Virus record (IMG/VR): IMGVR_UViG_3300042549_005931
Span: 62,001-126,000 of that record
Direction: 5' to 3' (one strand)
Source of the DNA: a virus
Length of the DNA: 64,000 nucleotides
Shown here piece by piece: positions 45,401 to 54,847 of this stretch. How positions within the stretch are numbered: position 1 is the first letter of the stretch; each line of letters begins with the position of its first letter. The notes below the pieces were generated by a model. The model was given only the letters and a program-made list of their open reading frames with translations. It did not search any database and was not told the origin of the DNA. Made by a program: the position numbers and the translations under genes.

Positions 45401-47888
45401 GTGTTGGTGTATGAGTTAAATCAGGTGTTAATGTAACACTTGGTGTAATCGTATTAGTTGGTGTAACACTTGATGTAATCGTATTAGTTGGTGTAACACT
45501 TGATGTTACAGTGTTAGTAGGTGTGATACTTAAAGTAGGTGTTATTGATGGTGTTACAGTATTTGTAGGTGTAGCAGTTGGCGTCTCAGTAACGGTTGGT
45601 GTTTGAGTAACTGTTTGTGTTGGTGTTTCAGTTATTGATGTTGTAATGGTTGGCGTAACACTATTTGTTGGAGTTACACTTGGTGTAATACTGTTTGTTG
45701 GGGTTACACTTGGCGTAACACTATTTGTTGGTGTTTGAGACGGTACAAAATTCTCTGTTAGAGTTGGCGTGTTTGTTGGTGTAACACTATTTGTTGGAGT
45801 AGTGGTTGTGGTTGGTGTAATCGTCTTAGTAGGTGTTACCGTTGGTGTTGGTGTTTTAGTTAAATTAGGTGTCAATGTAACACTTGGTGTAACCGTTTTT
45901 GTTGGTGTGGCGGTTTGTGTTGGAGTTTTAGTTAAATTAGGTGTTAATGTAACACTCGGTGTAACTGTTCTTGTTGGAGTTACCGTGTTGGTTGGTGTTA
46001 CAGTTGGTGTAGTTGTTTTTGTCGCAGTAACACTAGGTGTAACTGTTCTTGTTGGTGTAGCACTTGGAACAATTGTTCTCGTTGGTGTAACACTCGGTGT
46101 AACTGTTTTTGTTGGTGTAATTGACTTAGTAATCGATGGTGTTACGGTATTTGTTGGTGTTAAAGTTACTGTTGGTGTGATAGTACTTGTTGGAGTCACC
46201 GTTGGTGTTGGTGTTGGCGTTTTGGTTAAATAATTTGGACATTGAACATTAAAATTCCATAATGTTTCAGGGTCAGTGCTAGCATTTACAACAACTTTTA
46301 CGGTATTTTCAACAGAGGTTGAACCTGTTATTAAAATGTTACTAATACCTGAACCGGTATATGTTCCAATTAAATTATTTATTGGGTAATAAACACTAAA
46401 TGAATCATTAATAGTATATGAGTTGTATTCAAATATAGATTCACCAGAATAAACATTACAATTTATAAAATATGTTTGTCCCGTACCCGGCCCACCATAA
46501 ACAGGAGCGTCACATAGATAATCTCTTGTTGGTGTAACAGATGGTGTTGCAGTTTTAGTAGGTGTAACAGATGGTGTCACAGTTTTAGTTGGTGTTACTG
46601 TTGGAGTTGTTGTTTGTGTTGTCGTTGGTGTTGGTGAATTTGTAGGTGTTGGAGTTGGTGTAAATGGAATAATACATTCAACCATAAACGACCATAATGT
46701 TTCAACTTCACCACTATCCACCGGATTAACAACAACTTTCACTACATCCGATGTACCATCAAGAGATAATGTATATGTCGATACACCCGATAATGATGTG
46801 AATCCTGTTAAATATGTGTTTATAGGGTAGTAAATGTCAACAGAATCAGATATCGTAAAACCACTGAAACTAAATACTGATGTACCAGGACTATTACCAA
46901 CATTGATATAATTCTCTAATGGCATTGGTGAATATCCACCCGAGTAAATAGTGTTACATTCTGTACCTTCAACGATTGGTATGATTTCAACATCGATTTC
47001 AAACGCACAAAGTATGGTTGGCGTCATTGTTGGTGTTGGTGTTAATGTTGGTTCCATGGTCACCGTAGGTGATACCGTCGGGGTTACACTTAATGTTGGG
47101 GTTGGTGTAAGTCTTATAGTTTTTGTTGGGGTTGGTGTTACCGTATTTGTTGGAGTTACTGTTGCAGTTATAGATGGGGTAACTGTATTTGTAGGTGTTA
47201 CGGTATTTGTTGGTGTTGGAGTTTGTGTTACAAACGTTTCACAATCAATCATCATCTCTTTAGACAACGAATTGTTAGTCCAAGGTGAATCTAATTTAAT
47301 TGTTACGTGTTTTGTTCCAACCGTATCATATGATTTATATGCTTTGTAACAATTAACACCACTACAAACACCTTCAACACCAATAGGGGATGTTGTTCCA
47401 TCACCCCAATCTACTGTAAATATAATTTCACCAACACCAGCAATATTTTTTAAATTAGTTGTGTTAGTTACCGTTACATTATTACAATCAACTTCGTAAA
47501 TAAAGTTCGCATTTATTTGATTTTGTGTTGATTCAACACCAACACTACCATCAAATGCCAACATGACACCATATTCATCGGCCGTAGATTCTAAAAATAA
47601 AGGTATTTGTTGTGTGTCGTATATTTGAGAATTAATTTCTGAGGGTGTTCCACTTATTAAATTCCAAGTACCGCTTGTTGGTTCTCCCCATCTGTAGTAA
47701 CCACTATCTTCTGTTCCACCTGAAACATTAAAAACAACTAAACCCACACTAACTTGACTGTCAGTTAAACCGGACCAATCAATGGTGGATGTGTAAGTAT
47801 CGTCAGCATACCATGTTTGACCGGTCAAAGAAACCAATCTAACATTCGCAATGTTTTTACGTCTAAGGGTATACTTATTTTTCTTCAT
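42465..47888 (-). CDS. Giant virion protein with 900-aa Thr-Pro repeat stalk and PKD-like domain
   Basis: 1807 aa. The N-terminal ~220 residues include a PKD-like domain (about 148-200; '[14 protein letters not shown]', '[13 protein letters not shown]'). TPT linkers alternate with a domain present twice (about 300-406 and 458-549; shared 'FS...YTI.DS..IYYPIN' and 'VKVVVN...ETLW.F.V.C'). Residues about 555-1455 are uninterrupted [13 protein letters not shown]-type repeats. A Cys-rich C-terminal head (about 1455-1807; '[15 protein letters not shown]', '[18 protein letters not shown]') follows. The Thr-rich stalk resembles mucin-like O-glycosylation substrates of Bacteroidota. Likely a long fibre; the C-terminal head would contact the host or the virion. 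Confidence 0.75.
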   Translation of the reverse strand: MKKNKYTLRRKNIANVRLVSLTGQTWYADDTYTSTIDWSGLTDSQVSVGLVVFNVSGGTEDSGYYRWGEPTSGTWNLISGTPSEINSQIYDTQQIPLFLESTADEYGVMLAFDGSVGVESTQNQINANFIYEVDCNNVTVTNTTNLKNIAGVGEIIFTVDWGDGTTSPIGVEGVCSGVNCYKAYKSYDTVGTKHVTIKLDSPWTNNSLSKEMMIDCETFVTQTPTPTNTVTPTNTVTPSITATVTPTNTVTPTPTKTIRLTPTPTLSVTPTVSPTVTMEPTLTPTPTMTPTILCAFEIDVEIIPIVEGTECNTIYSGGYSPMPLENYINVGNSPGTSVFSFSGFTISDSVDIYYPINTYLTGFTSLSGVSTYTLSLDGTSDVVKVVVNPVDSGEVETLWSFMVECIIPFTPTPTPTNSPTPTTTQTTTPTVTPTKTVTPSVTPTKTATPSVTPTRDYLCDAPVYGGPGTGQTYFINCNVYSGESIFEYNSYTINDSFSVYYPINNLIGTYTGSGISNILITGSTSVENTVKVVVNASTDPETLWNFNVQCPNYLTKTPTPTPTVTPTSTITPTVTLTPTNTVTPSITKSITPTKTVTPSVTPTRTIVPSATPTRTVTPSVTATKTTTPTVTPTNTVTPTRTVTPSVTLTPNLTKTPTQTATPTKTVTPSVTLTPNLTKTPTPTVTPTKTITPTTTTTPTNSVTPTNTPTLTENFVPSQTPTNSVTPSVTPTNSITPSVTPTNSVTPTITTSITETPTQTVTQTPTVTETPTATPTNTVTPSITPTLSITPTNTVTSSVTPTNTITSSVTPTNTITPSVTLTPDLTHTPTPTNTVTSSVTPSNTVTPTPTNTETPTVTPTNTITPTVTETVTPTNTITPSVTPTNTETPTLTPTNTVTPSVTETVTSTMTTTPTNTETTTVTPSITPTNSETPTVTPTNTVTATVTLTPDLTHTPTPTNTVTSSVTPTITETPTITPTNSITPSVTETPTVTPTNTITPTNSVTPTVTETVTPTNSITPTVTETPTITPTNSITPSVSATTGLSPTPTSTVTETPTITPTNSVTPTVTETVTPTTTSTPSITPTNTVTETVTPTNTVTSTVTETPTITPTNTVTPTTTNTTTPTNTVTPSVTETPTVTPTNTVTSTITETPTITPTNTVTPTVTETITVTPTNTITPSVTETPTITPTNSITPTVTETPTITPTNTVTSTVTETPTVTPTNTVTPTITETVTPTNTVTSTVTATNTVTPTVTPTNTVTPTATETVTPTTTPTPSITSTTDLTHTPTPTNTETPTVTPSITPTNTITPSVTETQTQTPTNTVTPTNTVTPSVTETPTVTPTSTVTPTNTNTPTVTETPTVTPTNTITPTNTITPTNTITPTNTITPTNTITPTNSITPSVTATNTVTPTVTLTQTVTVTATPTFTPSITPTNTVTPSFTPSITPTNTPTPTLTTTPRECTGCTSYDVIITQNDIDVSDDKKVTLYYYPCGTTTIASIDYQVAGTYPSDICYDNCSLTEPYFDVLYSGGSHYQNITSRLVELVGDCSGNTLRTAACNEGNVTNTVLNAGTTILNNTFILDNSYGNYEVTISAITYNSTTEVFVGNYAEKVGEIFVLYNGSNNITKTVGFIGTDDSKVLDIVVYSKNTTTFQPFDIKTTTSCATTLICNEVVTGGTETFRENVTLNIIDDGYIIYNTENGQKSFFAPLGTYTISECIIVESLKSPSILDNQATFTITSSGTTCTNYAGQIGDCVMISFNASYTGGNIFWIDCNGIERKRGISAYENFLTPGIFGSATSSGDDIRIIYDELL
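43528..46225 (-). repeat. 2.7-kb Thr-Pro coding repeat array
   Basis: About 150 copies of an 18-bp unit encoding TPTNT(V/I), TPT(V/I)TE or TPSVTE. At about 43719-43818 five to six units are almost identical (TPTNTI), a VNTR-like spot. Occasional [13 protein letters not shown] blocks punctuate the array. The complementary strand is open in several frames (VGVTVFVGV) purely as a result of the repeat. Confidence 0.9.
46525..46662 (-). repeat. Thr-Pro linker between the duplicated domains
   Basis: 46 aa of [16 protein letters not shown] and [16 protein letters not shown] units. Confidence 0.75.
47020..47228 (-). repeat. Thr-Pro linker after the PKD-like domain
   Basis: 70 aa of [16 protein letters not shown] and [16 protein letters not shown] units. 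Confidence 0.75.
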
Positions 47889-47898
47889 CTATATAATT

Positions 47899-47914
47899 TA
47901 AATATCTTTAGAAT
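47899..47914 (-). promoter_or_regulatory. Extended late-type box ATTCTAAAGATATTTA before 42465-47888
   Basis: Identical 16-mer to 34151-34166, ending 10 nt before the ATG at 47888 in a 44-bp gap. Confidence 0.45.
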
Positions 47915-47932
47915 GGTTTTGTAGTGGACATA

Positions 47933-49126
47933 TTAAAAACATCCAACATCAAAACATCCACTTAGTGTACCCGAAATTACACCCGCACCAACAGGTAGAT
48001 ATACATTACCAGGACTTAAGAAAGTTGGGCCACCGTAAATTCCATTATCACCCGTTATAGTTACACAAAATTCACCTTGACTAACACCGTAAGAGTCGTA
48101 AAAAATAACTCTAACAACATCACCATTTGTATGCCCTAATAATGTACCATATGAATAAAATGATTGTACATTTATTGAGCTACTATCGCTACATTTAGTT
48201 GCAGTATATGAATAGTGTGTTGGATTTATGGGTGGTGTGGCTGACGGTGTTGGTGTTGGTGATGGGCCAGCTGATGATGCCGATGGGCTTGGTGGTGTAG
48301 ATTGTTGAGTTAAAAACTGTTTTTCATAAAATTTAATCGCATTATTCATACCTTTTCCAACTAAATTATCTTCAGTTGTCGTTTCACCCGAATATTGGTA
48401 GACTTTATAAGAATAATTTGTTTTATCTATATTGATTTTATAGTACATATCTCTTTCTTCAACAAGTTGTTGGTCAACAGTTAATTCGGTTGTTGTAAAA
48501 TCTAATATTGAACCGTCTAACGCGTTCATAAACTTTGCGGTCATGAAAAATGTATTACCACTCAATGTTGAATCACTTAAAACAGTATCATCTTGAAACC
48601 AAAATAGATACATATTTTCTTTGTTTTTATAATTCGAACCCATAAACACCGGAATATGGATATTTTGTCTAAGGGTATTATAATAAAATTTTTCCCCTAA
48701 TGGTAGTGATAAATTTTTTGAAAAAACCAATTTTCTATTTACCCTTGTAGGTGGTTCATTATTTGGTGTTTTGAAAAATTCTAATCTAAAAAAACTTTCA
48801 GAAGAAACTTTGGTCATTAATGCGTTGTCTTTTGGTGAAATACCAACCAAACTATAATCTAACCCATTAGTATATGTACCATTTGAATCAGTAAAATAAA
48901 ATTTATACCAAATATCACATTGGATATCATCACTATTACCAGTTAAACCAGAATATGATTCATGAATAAATCTTACAGTTTCGTAATTGTCAATTGGGTT
49001 TATAATTGTAGATAAAATCTCCTCTTCAAATATATCCATACCTTCTTCCCAACCTAAATTTGTTTGGAAGTCATTTTCTTGGTTAACAATTATGTTGTAA
49101 TCACCGGTTTTTCTTAAAATTTTCAT
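47933..49126 (-). CDS. Virion structural protein with short Ser-Pro linker
   Basis: 397 aa. The N-terminal ~285 residues are globular ('DIWYKFYFTDSNGTYTNGLD', 'LPLGEKFYYNTLRQNIHIPV'). A short linker 'PSPSASSAGPSPTPTPSATP' (about 290-310) leads to a ~85-residue C-terminal domain with several Cys ('YSYTATKCSDSSSINVQSFY', 'GCFDVGCF'). The linker is the smallest member of the Pro-rich linker set here. It lies between the 580-aa and 1807-aa genes in the tail block. Its stop-start junctions suggest co-transcription. Confidence 0.6.
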   Translation of the reverse strand: MKILRKTGDYNIIVNQENDFQTNLGWEEGMDIFEEEILSTIINPIDNYETVRFIHESYSGLTGNSDDIQCDIWYKFYFTDSNGTYTNGLDYSLVGISPKDNALMTKVSSESFFRLEFFKTPNNEPPTRVNRKLVFSKNLSLPLGEKFYYNTLRQNIHIPVFMGSNYKNKENMYLFWFQDDTVLSDSTLSGNTFFMTAKFMNALDGSILDFTTTELTVDQQLVEERDMYYKINIDKTNYSYKVYQYSGETTTEDNLVGKGMNNAIKFYEKQFLTQQSTPPSPSASSAGPSPTPTPSATPPINPTHYSYTATKCSDSSSINVQSFYSYGTLLGHTNGDVVRVIFYDSYGVSQGEFCVTITGDNGIYGGPTFLSPGNVYLPVGAGVISGTLSGCFDVGCF

Positions 49127-50868
49127 TAACAGATTATATTATTTGTATTTGTTCTTGAATTGAAACTAGCAACTCCATTTTGTTTATTGGTATAATATCT
49201 TTCGTTTCTTAGATAAAGATTAATTTCATTTTTTATGTAATGTATATTATTAACATACGGGAAATTTGTTCCAAAACCATCGGGGTCAATATAACCATGT
49301 GTATATAAATCTCTCCATCTCCAAACATTTTCATCTTTATCATAGACAGTGTTTTCAGGTAGGTTATAAATTTGATTTGTCTTTGCGGTTTCCAAATAAG
49401 GAGATAATTCTCTTAATTTAATCCTGTGATGTGCCTGATAATATAAACCAATTGGATTTGTTTCAGTTGCCCCCGAATAAATGGTATCATCTGTTTGTCC
49501 ATAATCAAACAATTCCGTTGAGTTATAGATTTTATGGAATGTATTGCTTACAATTCTTTCTTTTAATTCTTTTTTATTGTATTCCACAAAATCACCAATC
49601 AATTCACTACCAATTGATAATGTTTGACCCGGAGTAAATGTGTAACCGGATTTAGTAAATGTCGTTCCACTGATGTTTGTTTCTTTGGAAGTGTTACCAT
49701 CGAAATGTTCATCAACCCAAGTGTCATGAAAATTAAATTTATAACCAACTTTTGGTGGGTATTCAAAATAACCATTTCCGTTTCTAAAAATTGTGGTGAC
49801 AAAAACTTCTGTTGGTGTAAATCCTAAATTGTTTTTTAATCCATTTAATACAAATGGTTCTTTAAAATCAAATAAAACCGATTCGGGTCTATTTCTTTCA
49901 ACCAACACATCATTTGTACCTTTACTATTTTCAATTAATAATTTTCTTTCATGTTCAAATATTGGATTTTCAAACCCAACATTATCTAAAATGTAATCTC
50001 CAACATCTGTTAATGTTTTATGTTTTCTCACATAATATGTAGATGTTGCTCCGGTTACATTATTTACATCCAAACATCTTTTACCCAAAACAACAGTACT
50101 ATCATTAAATAAATCGACGGTTTTAAATTGTGATTTATTAATTACAATAACATAATTTTCGGAATCAAATATTTCATTTCCTACATTGTTAACATAGTAC
50201 GGTTTACCATTTATAACAATATATTCACCACTACTTAAACCGTGTGGTACGGGACTTATTAATGTAAATGTTTTGGTGTTACTCGTAACTCTAAAAGGAA
50301 TCCCATCAGATGCAACAAATTCATATGTTGTTCCACCACTTAAAGAATATTTCATGGGATATTGAGTATCACCGGTATATGCGTAACTTAAATAAATGTT
50401 CCAATTTTGATATGGTGCACTCATAGCGGTGATTGTTGTATGGTCAGTTGAACCTACAGTAGTTGTTATGGGACTATATTCACCACCTAATGTCGTACCT
50501 GTTGGTATAATTATGGTTTGTCGATATAAGTCTTTTCTTAAAAATGCAAATTCATCATAAGGAATGTACCCTGTAAAATCATTGTTACTTCCGTCACCAA
50601 CCAAATAAAGTCTTTCTTTAAGGTAATTATATTCAGTATTTCCACTGTACATATTACGAAACACCATATTCATTTTACCAAATATCTTATAATTTGTACT
50701 TTTGTTTCTTTCGTCATCATATAATTTCGCAACATCTAATATGATATCTCTTTCACCAACCCTTAATAGGGATTCAGATGTCTCAAGATTTAACTTAATC
50801 GATAATTCTTGTTCATCCGCATTTGCGAATCTTTTACTTGGTAATATAATTTCTTTTTTCTCTTCCAT
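49126..50868 (-). CDS. Large virion structural protein
   Basis: 580 aa, mixed alpha/beta, Tyr- and Asn-rich, with no enzyme motif ('VSNTFHKIYNSTELFDYGQT', 'YLRNERYYTNKQNGVASFNS'). It overlaps both neighbours by one base (ATG within the stop), so translation of 54794-47933 is probably coupled. Likely a tail or baseplate component. Family not recognised. Confidence 0.6.
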   Translation of the reverse strand: MEEKKEIILPSKRFANADEQELSIKLNLETSESLLRVGERDIILDVAKLYDDERNKSTNYKIFGKMNMVFRNMYSGNTEYNYLKERLYLVGDGSNNDFTGYIPYDEFAFLRKDLYRQTIIIPTGTTLGGEYSPITTTVGSTDHTTITAMSAPYQNWNIYLSYAYTGDTQYPMKYSLSGGTTYEFVASDGIPFRVTSNTKTFTLISPVPHGLSSGEYIVINGKPYYVNNVGNEIFDSENYVIVINKSQFKTVDLFNDSTVVLGKRCLDVNNVTGATSTYYVRKHKTLTDVGDYILDNVGFENPIFEHERKLLIENSKGTNDVLVERNRPESVLFDFKEPFVLNGLKNNLGFTPTEVFVTTIFRNGNGYFEYPPKVGYKFNFHDTWVDEHFDGNTSKETNISGTTFTKSGYTFTPGQTLSIGSELIGDFVEYNKKELKERIVSNTFHKIYNSTELFDYGQTDDTIYSGATETNPIGLYYQAHHRIKLRELSPYLETAKTNQIYNLPENTVYDKDENVWRWRDLYTHGYIDPDGFGTNFPYVNNIHYIKNEINLYLRNERYYTNKQNGVASFNSRTNTNNIIC

Positions 50869-53800
50869 TATTCAGCAGACGGGAATGCACCTAAAGGTCC
50901 AAATCTTTTTATAAATTTATCAATCGCGGTTTTACCCGGTTTCAATCCAAAATAATAAAGGTATGGTGTTGACAATATTTGTTTTGTTCCACTATAGTTT
51001 CTTGATGTTGGTGATAAAATATAATCAATTCCATTATCCCAATTTTTTACATCCCAATTTCCACTATCTCCAACTCTTGTGTATAATTTACCATCCGTAG
51101 CACCACTCAATGTTCCGTTACCCGATGTGATATAAAGAAAAGTAAAACCTTCTTCTTGATTATTGTAGTTTGTGTGCGACCCATCAATCACATTTACCAA
51201 ATTACCATATTCGTCATAATTAAAGTATTCTATATTAAATGTGGAAGCAACTAATGGGTTAGCTATTGCATTTAATTTAATAATATCGCCACTATAATCT
51301 TTAGTCATTGGTAATAAAAGATATTTGTGTGTTGAGTCTCCATTATAATTGTAATTGTATGTCATACCTTGTAATGGTTGAGCTTCAATTGTATTTTGAT
51401 TAAATATTGTTGGGTAATACCATGCTTGGTTAACACCAGTACCGAATCCTGTACCATTTTTCTCCCATAAATAAAATGGAACCACCTGTGACGATTCCGT
51501 TAATCTACCCGGTTCATTCAAACAAGCTCTAACACGATAACCATTATCTTCATCTAATTTTAATTGTACCGGTAATGGTCCGTTATTACTGCCCGAATCT
51601 GATTTAAAAAAGTTAACATAAGTATCCGGGTCCAAAACTATTGGATTGTACATTTCATATTTCTTACTTAATAAATCAAAACCATCGATACCCGCCTCAC
51701 TATTCATTGACATTAATTGTAAGATGTCACCATTTAAAACTTGACCTCTCATCTTTAATGGTAATCTTGAGTCAAATCCGTTGTTTCTAAAGAATGCATA
51801 TATGTCACCCGTAATAGATGGACTTGCAACATCCAATTTATAATTGATATATAAACCTAAGATACCTCTGATATCTTGATATGATGTTGGTCCAATATTT
51901 CTAACCACAGAACAGTTCGGGTCTAAGTTAGGGTCAATACATATCTCCTTAATAAATTCATCTCTAGGACCCAAATCTACTAGTGTGGTTGGGTGAGCTA
52001 ATGTACCTCTAGCGGAAGCAAATTTATTTGTTAATGGATTATACCAAGATGAACGATAATAGAAACGTTTATCGGGATTTCCTAATGTACCTGTCTTAAA
52101 ATAAACTAAATCTTCACAATATGATGTGGCGTAATCACTAATATCTAAATTCTCTTCATCGTCCCATATAATTCTTGATTTGAATGGAAAGAAGTATAAT
52201 GAACCGGATAACCAGTTATCTAAGAATGAATAGTTCACTAAACCTTCACAGAATAATTTACCAACTAATTTTCTTCTACAGTATTCATCAATTGCTGCGA
52301 TATTCGCTTCCCAATTTGTAGTGTTAGCTGCCGGTATAATTCTATATAAACCATTTCTAATTTCAGAATAACCAGACCAAGTTTCACATGTTTTACATTC
52401 ATTACCTTTTTCTTTGTAGATTACTTGACCGGCCGGATTTTTACCACCACTACAACTAAAACCTGTTGTTCTAGTGATTGTCTTTAAATCGTCATATTTT
52501 TTATTAAATCCATTTACACAATATGTTTCTTTTGCGTAAAATTCATTATATAATGTCATATATTGTCCACACCCCGTAGGTAATGATTCTCCAGTTACAG
52601 TTGAAGAACTCGAAAATGATGAATTTAAAGGCATCTGTGTCGTATCGAATAATTCATATGTTACTCCTTTATTATTACTCAATGGTGAGTTATAATCATA
52701 AGTTGTATTGGCAATGAAATAATATGTATTATTATCATATGGGTCTTTTTCTTTATTGTCATATGGATAGACATAAAAAGGATTACCAAAACCAACACCA
52801 TTCAATCTAATATAATATTTTGATGAATTTTGTGCAATTTGACTCCATGTTGGTTCGCCAGGAGCATCTGATGGTTTTGGATATACGTTATTTGGAACGG
52901 TTATATATAATTTTTTTATTGTTGCGTCACTATTGTTGATATTACTATCATATGAACCCGCATCAATTATTGAAGAATTTAATGTGTCAGGATAAATTGT
53001 ACCTTTTTTTACTATGGTGTATAATTGTGTTGGGTCGGATACACCAGGAGATGGAATAACAACATCTTCACCATTAACATTGTTACATTGTACACAATCA
53101 GGATATGGTGTAATACCCAATCTAACGGTTCCAAATCTTTGTAAAGGTTCAACCACCAAATCATCAAAAAATTTGAATGGTTGAAAATCTATACTTAACC
53201 AAGAAATTCGTAATCTCACCTTATCAATCATAAATTGAAATGGTATTATTAATACCTGAATAGCGGCTATAAAGACTTGATAAATAATCCTTTCAAATAT
53301 ATTAATTGTTATTGCAAGTAAAATTGCAAAATTAATATTCATCATACCCCAGTTAGCGGGAGGTGTAACGATTGAACTGTCACAATCATCTTCTTTTTTT
53401 GGTGCAATTTCTTTAATACCAAGATATGTATGTGTTCCAAGTCCATTTGAACTGAAATAAGAACCCATGAACGATGACAAGGTGTATACCTTATTGTATG
53501 TTAATCTAAAGAAATAATCTTTTGGATAAAATGAACCTTCTATGTTACTGAATACAACATCATTGGTAGTTGCACCCGTTGGATAATCCTCCCAATTTAA
53601 TGAGAAGTTATATGACAAACTAGTATCTTCGTTACTATATTCTCTAATGTTAGGAACCAAATAAGAACCCATTGAATGTTTACCACCCGTTTGTGTGTTC
53701 TTCATTGTTATTCTAAAACGATAACACGCCGAAGTTGGTACACCTTTGTTTGGGTCATTGGTAATTTCATTTTCACCAAATTCATTTGTATAAAGATACT

Positions 53801-54794
53801 CCATGTTCATAGGTAAATTCATAACAAATGAACCGTCCTCATCAATATCTTCTTTTAAATCAAACTCTTCAAGTATTGGACGATTTTGGGTGTCCATTGC
53901 ATTTTTAAATCGAATCGCTTCTATTGTTGCCCCACCTGTTACCAATGAACATTTTTCACCCATTCTATTATCAGCACCACATCCTTTACCCACAGCAACA
54001 TTTGCCGAATCGGTATAAACTGAACCAATGAAATAAGCCATAGGTTCTATCTTAATACCTAATGATGATAAATCAAAGTCTACTCTTGAGATTCCTAATT
54101 CACATAAATCTTGATTACCCCAAAATGGATAAACTGTAAATGACTTATCAAATGAGACTATCTGAGGTAAATCGTCAATATCAGACGATGACTTAAATTC
54201 GTATGTTGACTTAAAATCATCCACACCAGCACCTTTTCTAATAAAATCATCCGGTCTAAATGAAAAACAACTAATGTCAGATAAGTCAACATCCACGTGA
54301 ATGTTTTGCTCACCAACAGGTACACCCCATATCATGAAGTCACCAGCATCGTTTGTTCTTACTGTGTATTTATAATATTTTTCGTAAACTTCTAATATTT
54401 CTTCTCTTGTTAAGATATCTCTTTGGTCAGGAAATGTTCCAGTTGGTGTGTGACCACCATGTTGTTTTCTTGCCGGTAATAGATTGTAACGATAGTTATC
54501 CTCATTTCTCGTATCTACCGAAGTATATGGATATAATTTAGATATTACGGGGTCTTCAGCATCTTCAGTTGAAAGTGGGATAAAAATAGAAACTCTTGCA
54601 TTTGGAATACCCAATCCATTATTTGCAGTAATTCTACCACAAACAACACCATAGTCAGCACAAAGTGAAGTATATACGTCTTGTTGAGTAAATTTTAATG
54701 ATAAAATCTCAAGAAAATCGTAATCTTGTTTTAATTCGACAGTAACTAATTGGTCTTCCCCTATATTGGTAGAGATTCTATGTTTTTGTATCAT
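50868..54794 (-). CDS. Very large tail/baseplate protein with carboxypeptidase-regulatory-like domain and two membrane-type helices
   Basis: 1308 aa. Residues about 45-180 include 'GVVCGRITANNGLGIPNARV' and 'TNDAGDFMIWGVPVGEQNIH', the pattern of CarboxypepD_reg/Ig-like beta-sandwiches. About 483-530 hold two strongly hydrophobic helices ('INFAILLAITINIFERIIYQ', 'VFIAAIQVLIIPFQFMID'), odd for a virion protein and suggestive of membrane insertion at infection. Many Cys follow ('CSGGKNPAG', 'GNECKTCETWSG'). The late-type box is 5 nt before the ATG. It may be a central baseplate, tail-tip or DNA-channel protein (inference). Confidence 0.65.
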   Translation of the reverse strand: MIQKHRISTNIGEDQLVTVELKQDYDFLEILSLKFTQQDVYTSLCADYGVVCGRITANNGLGIPNARVSIFIPLSTEDAEDPVISKLYPYTSVDTRNEDNYRYNLLPARKQHGGHTPTGTFPDQRDILTREEILEVYEKYYKYTVRTNDAGDFMIWGVPVGEQNIHVDVDLSDISCFSFRPDDFIRKGAGVDDFKSTYEFKSSSDIDDLPQIVSFDKSFTVYPFWGNQDLCELGISRVDFDLSSLGIKIEPMAYFIGSVYTDSANVAVGKGCGADNRMGEKCSLVTGGATIEAIRFKNAMDTQNRPILEEFDLKEDIDEDGSFVMNLPMNMEYLYTNEFGENEITNDPNKGVPTSACYRFRITMKNTQTGGKHSMGSYLVPNIREYSNEDTSLSYNFSLNWEDYPTGATTNDVVFSNIEGSFYPKDYFFRLTYNKVYTLSSFMGSYFSSNGLGTHTYLGIKEIAPKKEDDCDSSIVTPPANWGMMNINFAILLAITINIFERIIYQVFIAAIQVLIIPFQFMIDKVRLRISWLSIDFQPFKFFDDLVVEPLQRFGTVRLGITPYPDCVQCNNVNGEDVVIPSPGVSDPTQLYTIVKKGTIYPDTLNSSIIDAGSYDSNINNSDATIKKLYITVPNNVYPKPSDAPGEPTWSQIAQNSSKYYIRLNGVGFGNPFYVYPYDNKEKDPYDNNTYYFIANTTYDYNSPLSNNKGVTYELFDTTQMPLNSSFSSSSTVTGESLPTGCGQYMTLYNEFYAKETYCVNGFNKKYDDLKTITRTTGFSCSGGKNPAGQVIYKEKGNECKTCETWSGYSEIRNGLYRIIPAANTTNWEANIAAIDEYCRRKLVGKLFCEGLVNYSFLDNWLSGSLYFFPFKSRIIWDDEENLDISDYATSYCEDLVYFKTGTLGNPDKRFYYRSSWYNPLTNKFASARGTLAHPTTLVDLGPRDEFIKEICIDPNLDPNCSVVRNIGPTSYQDIRGILGLYINYKLDVASPSITGDIYAFFRNNGFDSRLPLKMRGQVLNGDILQLMSMNSEAGIDGFDLLSKKYEMYNPIVLDPDTYVNFFKSDSGSNNGPLPVQLKLDEDNGYRVRACLNEPGRLTESSQVVPFYLWEKNGTGFGTGVNQAWYYPTIFNQNTIEAQPLQGMTYNYNYNGDSTHKYLLLPMTKDYSGDIIKLNAIANPLVASTFNIEYFNYDEYGNLVNVIDGSHTNYNNQEEGFTFLYITSGNGTLSGATDGKLYTRVGDSGNWDVKNWDNGIDYILSPTSRNYSGTKQILSTPYLYYFGLKPGKTAIDKFIKRFGPLGAFPSAE

Positions 54795-54799
54795 ACTAT

Positions 54800-54807
54800 A
54801 ATAAATA
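54800..54807 (-). promoter_or_regulatory. Late-type box TATTTATT before 50868-54794
   Basis: Coding-strand CTATTTATT, 5 nt upstream of the ATG at 54794 in a 53-bp gap. Confidence 0.4.
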
Positions 54808-54847
54808 GAAAGCTAACGATTTTCTATTATTATAAACAAAAAACATT

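Noticed and set aside
44371-45414. Plus-strand open frame of 347 aa (VGVTVFVGV repeats) opposite the 1807-aa gene
   Set aside because: It is the mirror of the Thr-Pro repeat array; the lack of stops is caused by the repeat, and its composition is not protein-like.
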